Below, in pieces: positions 9,701-9,756 of a stretch of DNA of 9,756 nt. The notes beneath the pieces are model-generated. The model worked only from the letters and a program-made list of their open reading frames with translations. It was not told where the DNA came from and searched no databases. How positions within the stretch are numbered: position 1 is the stretch's first letter; every line of letters begins with the position of its first letter. The stretch comes from CAZACZ01 sp964483695 (GTDB lineage Bacteria > Deinococcota > Deinococci > Deinococcales > Trueperaceae), in contig CAZACZ010000096.1 in assembly GCA_964483695.1 (NCBI GenBank), positions 1-9,756 of the forward strand, written 5' to 3'. The position numbers and the translations under genes were made by a program.

Positions 9701-9756
9701 CTACTTCACCACGGCGGTGACGACACCCGCACCCACCGTACGACCACCCTCCCGAA
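9701..9756 (-). CDS. tuf: Elongation factor Tu, C-terminal end, cut by the window edge
   Basis: EF-Tu delivers aminoacyl-tRNA to the ribosome as a GTPase. Only the last 17 codons and the TAG stop (9701-9703) are present: REGGRTVGAGVVTAVVK. REGGRTVGAGVVT is the near-invariant end of domain III, so the call is safe despite the short length. tuf ahead of rpmG-secE-nusG is a well-known gene order. The 182-base gap with hairpins and a new promoter downstream suggests that tuf ends its own unit here. Confidence 0.92.
   Translation of the reverse strand, partial: REGGRTVGAGVVTAVVK

Overview
This window is a core gene-expression locus read entirely from the minus strand. In transcription order (right to left on the given strand) it holds the 3' end of tuf (EF-Tu), rpmG (L33), secE, nusG, rplK (L11), rplA (L1), rplJ (L10), rplL (L7/L12), rpoB (RNA polymerase beta) and the first 725 codons of rpoC (beta'). 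The DNA is GC-rich. RpoB, RpoC, L1, L11, SecE and NusG all read like the Thermus/Deinococcus (Deinococcota) versions. Two signs stand out: RpoB begins MREIRTFGRIKEV, and RpoC carries the large extra domain between the N-terminal zinc ribbon and the lid/rudder. My best guess is a GC-rich, possibly Truepera-like, member of that phylum. The phylum is fairly safe from remembered protein similarity; the family is a guess.

Right end (9519-9756): the last 17 codons of tuf, then a 182-base gap with several GC hairpins, the strongest an 11-bp perfect stem. A good sigma70-type promoter follows (TGGACG, 17 bases, TACGCT with a TG extension) just before rpmG. Middle (9518-6177): rpmG, secE, nusG, rplK, rplA, rplJ and rplL are closely spaced. 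rpmG and secE are 3 bases apart, rplK and rplA overlap by 8 bases, and rplJ and rplL by 1 base. The 206-base space before rplJ holds a clear L10 leader, the autoregulatory RNA bound by the L10/L12 complex, followed by an 8-bp GC hairpin just upstream of the rplJ ribosome binding site.

A 577-base gap (5600-6176) separates rplL from rpoB. It holds hairpins without U-tracts, a second TGCTACRCT-type extended -10 promoter, short repeats and a possible 33-codon upstream reading frame. It probably sets the level of polymerase synthesis separately from that of the stalk proteins. rpoB and rpoC follow, 41 bases apart, and the window ends about 20 codons before the NADFDGD catalytic motif of beta'.

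I see no mobile element, CRISPR array, tRNA, defence gene or new enzyme system. The points worth a second look are an L33 zinc ribbon that has lost one of its four cysteines, the regulatory layout of the two gaps, and a 54-codon over-extension of rpoB that a naive gene caller would make.
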